From NCBI GenBank assembly GCA_945867255.1, contig CAMBHV010000128.1:1-5023 (forward strand): a stretch of 5,023 nucleotides of DNA, given 5' to 3'. This document shows positions 5,005-5,023 of the stretch, piece by piece. Numbering within the stretch: position 1 is the first letter of the stretch; every line of letters begins with the position of its first letter. Source of the DNA: an uncultured Clostridia bacterium (GTDB lineage: Bacteria > Bacillota > Clostridia > Oscillospirales > Ruminococcaceae). The notes beneath the pieces are model-generated. The model had not been told where the DNA came from, searched no databases, and saw only the letters and a program-made list of their open reading frames with translations. The position numbers were made by a program, and so were the translations under genes.

Positions 5005-5023
5005 GCCCGCAAAGCTACGCTGG

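Overview
The window looks like a bacterial chromosome segment with high G+C (roughly 60% by eye). Every supported gene lies on the minus strand, so the genes read from right to left. Strong AGGAGG-type ribosome binding sites, a 338-residue Thermotoga/Bacillus-type DAHP synthase and an EPSP synthase with an ESGSTLRF active-site loop suggest a G+C-rich Firmicute, probably a clostridial gut-type organism (Oscillospiraceae-like). That taxonomic call is an inference; the window has no rRNA or other marker gene to confirm it.

Right to left the layout is as follows. (1) A DUF952-family protein lies at 4561-5004, and its reading frame stays open to the right edge. (2) aroF, a type I-beta DAHP synthase, lies at 3511-4527. 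(3) aroA, EPSP synthase, lies at 2200-3465. (4) tyrA, a prephenate/arogenate dehydrogenase without an ACT domain, lies at 1343-2203. Gaps between these genes are 33 and 45 nt, and aroA and tyrA share an ATGA stop/start overlap, so all four look like one transcription unit. aroF makes the first intermediate of the shikimate pathway, aroA the penultimate intermediate before chorismate, and tyrA diverts prephenate towards tyrosine. The other shikimate genes (aroB, aroQ/D, aroE, aroK, aroC) and pheA are not in view.

(5) After a 207-nt intergenic region, a major facilitator superfamily (MFS) transporter starts at 1135 and runs off the left edge with 378 residues visible. It has no stop codon inside the window.

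The most interesting part is that 207-nt gap. It holds a possible terminator after tyrA, a good extended -10 promoter, and a predicted untranslated leader of about 150 nt. The leader carries a small GC hairpin, a Shine-Dalgarno sequence, a five-codon ORF (MKQPI, stop), and a 64-nt hairpin with 24 Watson-Crick pairs and three G-U pairs. That hairpin ends in U5 only 18 nt before the transporter start codon. No room for a promoter remains between hairpin and gene, so transcripts must pass through it. This arrangement resembles the leader-peptide attenuators known upstream of some Firmicute antibiotic-resistance and efflux genes, and is a candidate undescribed regulatory leader. No mobile elements, CRISPR arrays, rRNAs or tRNAs were seen.
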